From: Acidobacteriota bacterium | GTDB lineage: Bacteria > Acidobacteriota > Vicinamibacteria > Vicinamibacterales > UBA8438 | Direction: 5' to 3' | DNA length: 32,641 bases | Assembly: GCA_011523845.1 (NCBI GenBank) | Contig: WTFV01000265.1 | Location: forward strand, 149,224-181,864 | Shown: positions 32,219-32,641 of the stretch, piece after piece | Numbering within the stretch: the first letter of the stretch is position 1 | How the letters are laid out: each line of letters starts with the position of its first letter | Notes under the pieces: generated by a model | Seen by the model: only the letters and a program-made list of their open reading frames with translations | Database searches by the model: none | Told to the model about the DNA's origin: nothing | Program-made: the position numbers and the translations under genes

Positions 32219-32641
32219 GAATCCGATCTCCTCATCTGGAACGGGAGACTCCGGGCGACGCCGAGAATCAGCGACGACCAGCGGTAGTCGTTCGCCGCGG
32301 CCTCCCGCACGATGGCGCGGATGGCCGGGCGGTCGTAGTATTCCACCCCGCGCCCGAGGGCGTAGGTCAGCAGCTTCTCGGTCACGGTCGTGACGAATTC
32401 CTCGCGCCGCTCCAGCAGTATGTCACGCAGGCCGGGAAAGCCGTCGAAGGCGGTCCCGTCGGGCAAGGTGCCGGACGGATCGATGGGCGTGCCGGCGACG
32501 CCGGTGTCGCGCCACTTGCCGACCGCGTCGAAGTTCTCGAGGGCGAACCCGAGCGGGTCCATCCGGGCGTGGCAGTTCGAGCACACCGGGTTGGCGCGGT
32601 GCGCCTCCAGCCGCGCCCGCAGGGACGTGACCGTCCCGTCG
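32215..32641 (-). CDS. DUF1592/DUF1588-type haem protein, C-terminal part (outer copy, cut by window end)
   Basis: Only the last 141 residues are present; the gene continues beyond the window. The frame is open from the edge. The visible part contains the late CxxCH (VCSNCHARMDPLGFALENFD), the DUF1588-like FDAVGKWRD segment, and the DUF1585-like TEKLLTYALGRGVEYYDRP, followed by a basic C-terminus. It matches the end of the protein at 28213 motif by motif, so the two are paralogues. Its stop overlaps the start of the DUF1552 gene by 4 bp. The N-terminal haem motif expected in the family lies outside the window. Confidence 0.9.
   Translation of the reverse strand, partial: DGTVTSLRARLEAHRANPVCSNCHARMDPLGFALENFDAVGKWRDTGVAGTPIDPSGTLPDGTAFDGFPGLRDILLERREEFVTTVTEKLLTYALGRGVEYYDRPAIRAIVREAAANDYRWSSLILGVARSLPFQMRRSDS

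Overview
This window is dense, very GC-rich bacterial DNA with genes packed on both strands. The gene families point to an Acidobacteriota-like organism, perhaps Vicinamibacteria, or a similar environmental genome bin. They include paired DUF1592/DUF1588-type haem proteins and DUF1552 Tat proteins, an S9 peptidase, a soluble PQQ dehydrogenase, an exported ankyrin protein, GLUG surface proteins and many export signals. The taxonomic call is inference from family content only; no rRNA, tRNA or CRISPR array is visible.

Layout. 260-3617 (+): a tight three-gene unit of exported S9 peptidase, exported NodB-type deacetylase and small cupin. 3741-7393: a DUF4143-type AAA ATPase (+), convergent with a Septu-like pair of PtuA-type ATPase and PtuB-type HNH nuclease (-). 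7452-9122 (-): exported type-B carboxylesterase. 9423-11724 (+): MFS carrier and a membrane-anchored repeat protein. 11743-12233 (-): small coiled-coil membrane protein and a frameshifted partner. 12432-16647 (+): SGNH hydrolase with a LamG-like domain, dienelactone hydrolase, and a ten-repeat WSDG surface protein. 16654-18467 (-): AAA_21-type ATPase with a frameshifted DUF4276 gene, a second defence-like pair. 18597-22429 (-): exported hypothetical protein and a Calx-beta/GLUG protein. 22769-32641 (-): PQQ dehydrogenase, ankyrin protein, and two successive copies of a [DUF1592-type haem protein + DUF1552 protein] module, the outer copy cut by the window edge.

Three structures go beyond ordinary gene content. 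(1) A dispersed element of about 85 bp occurs four times (3602, 9251, 10885, 13912). It has a hairpin 5' half and a conserved 3' tail. One copy lies inside the coding sequence of the gene at 10840, and another overlaps the end of the cupin gene. (2) Two otherwise unrelated exported proteins (14737 and 19376) end in the same module of three repeats of about 37 residues, each with an H-x-x-ELR core. It may be a sorting or attachment domain. (3) Three apparent single-base insertions break small genes (11.8, 16.7 and 17.24 kb). These are either assembly errors or early decay of defence-type genes.

Taken together, the region looks like accessory genome: exported hydrolases and surface proteins for polymer breakdown or contact, mixed with ATPase-nuclease defence modules.
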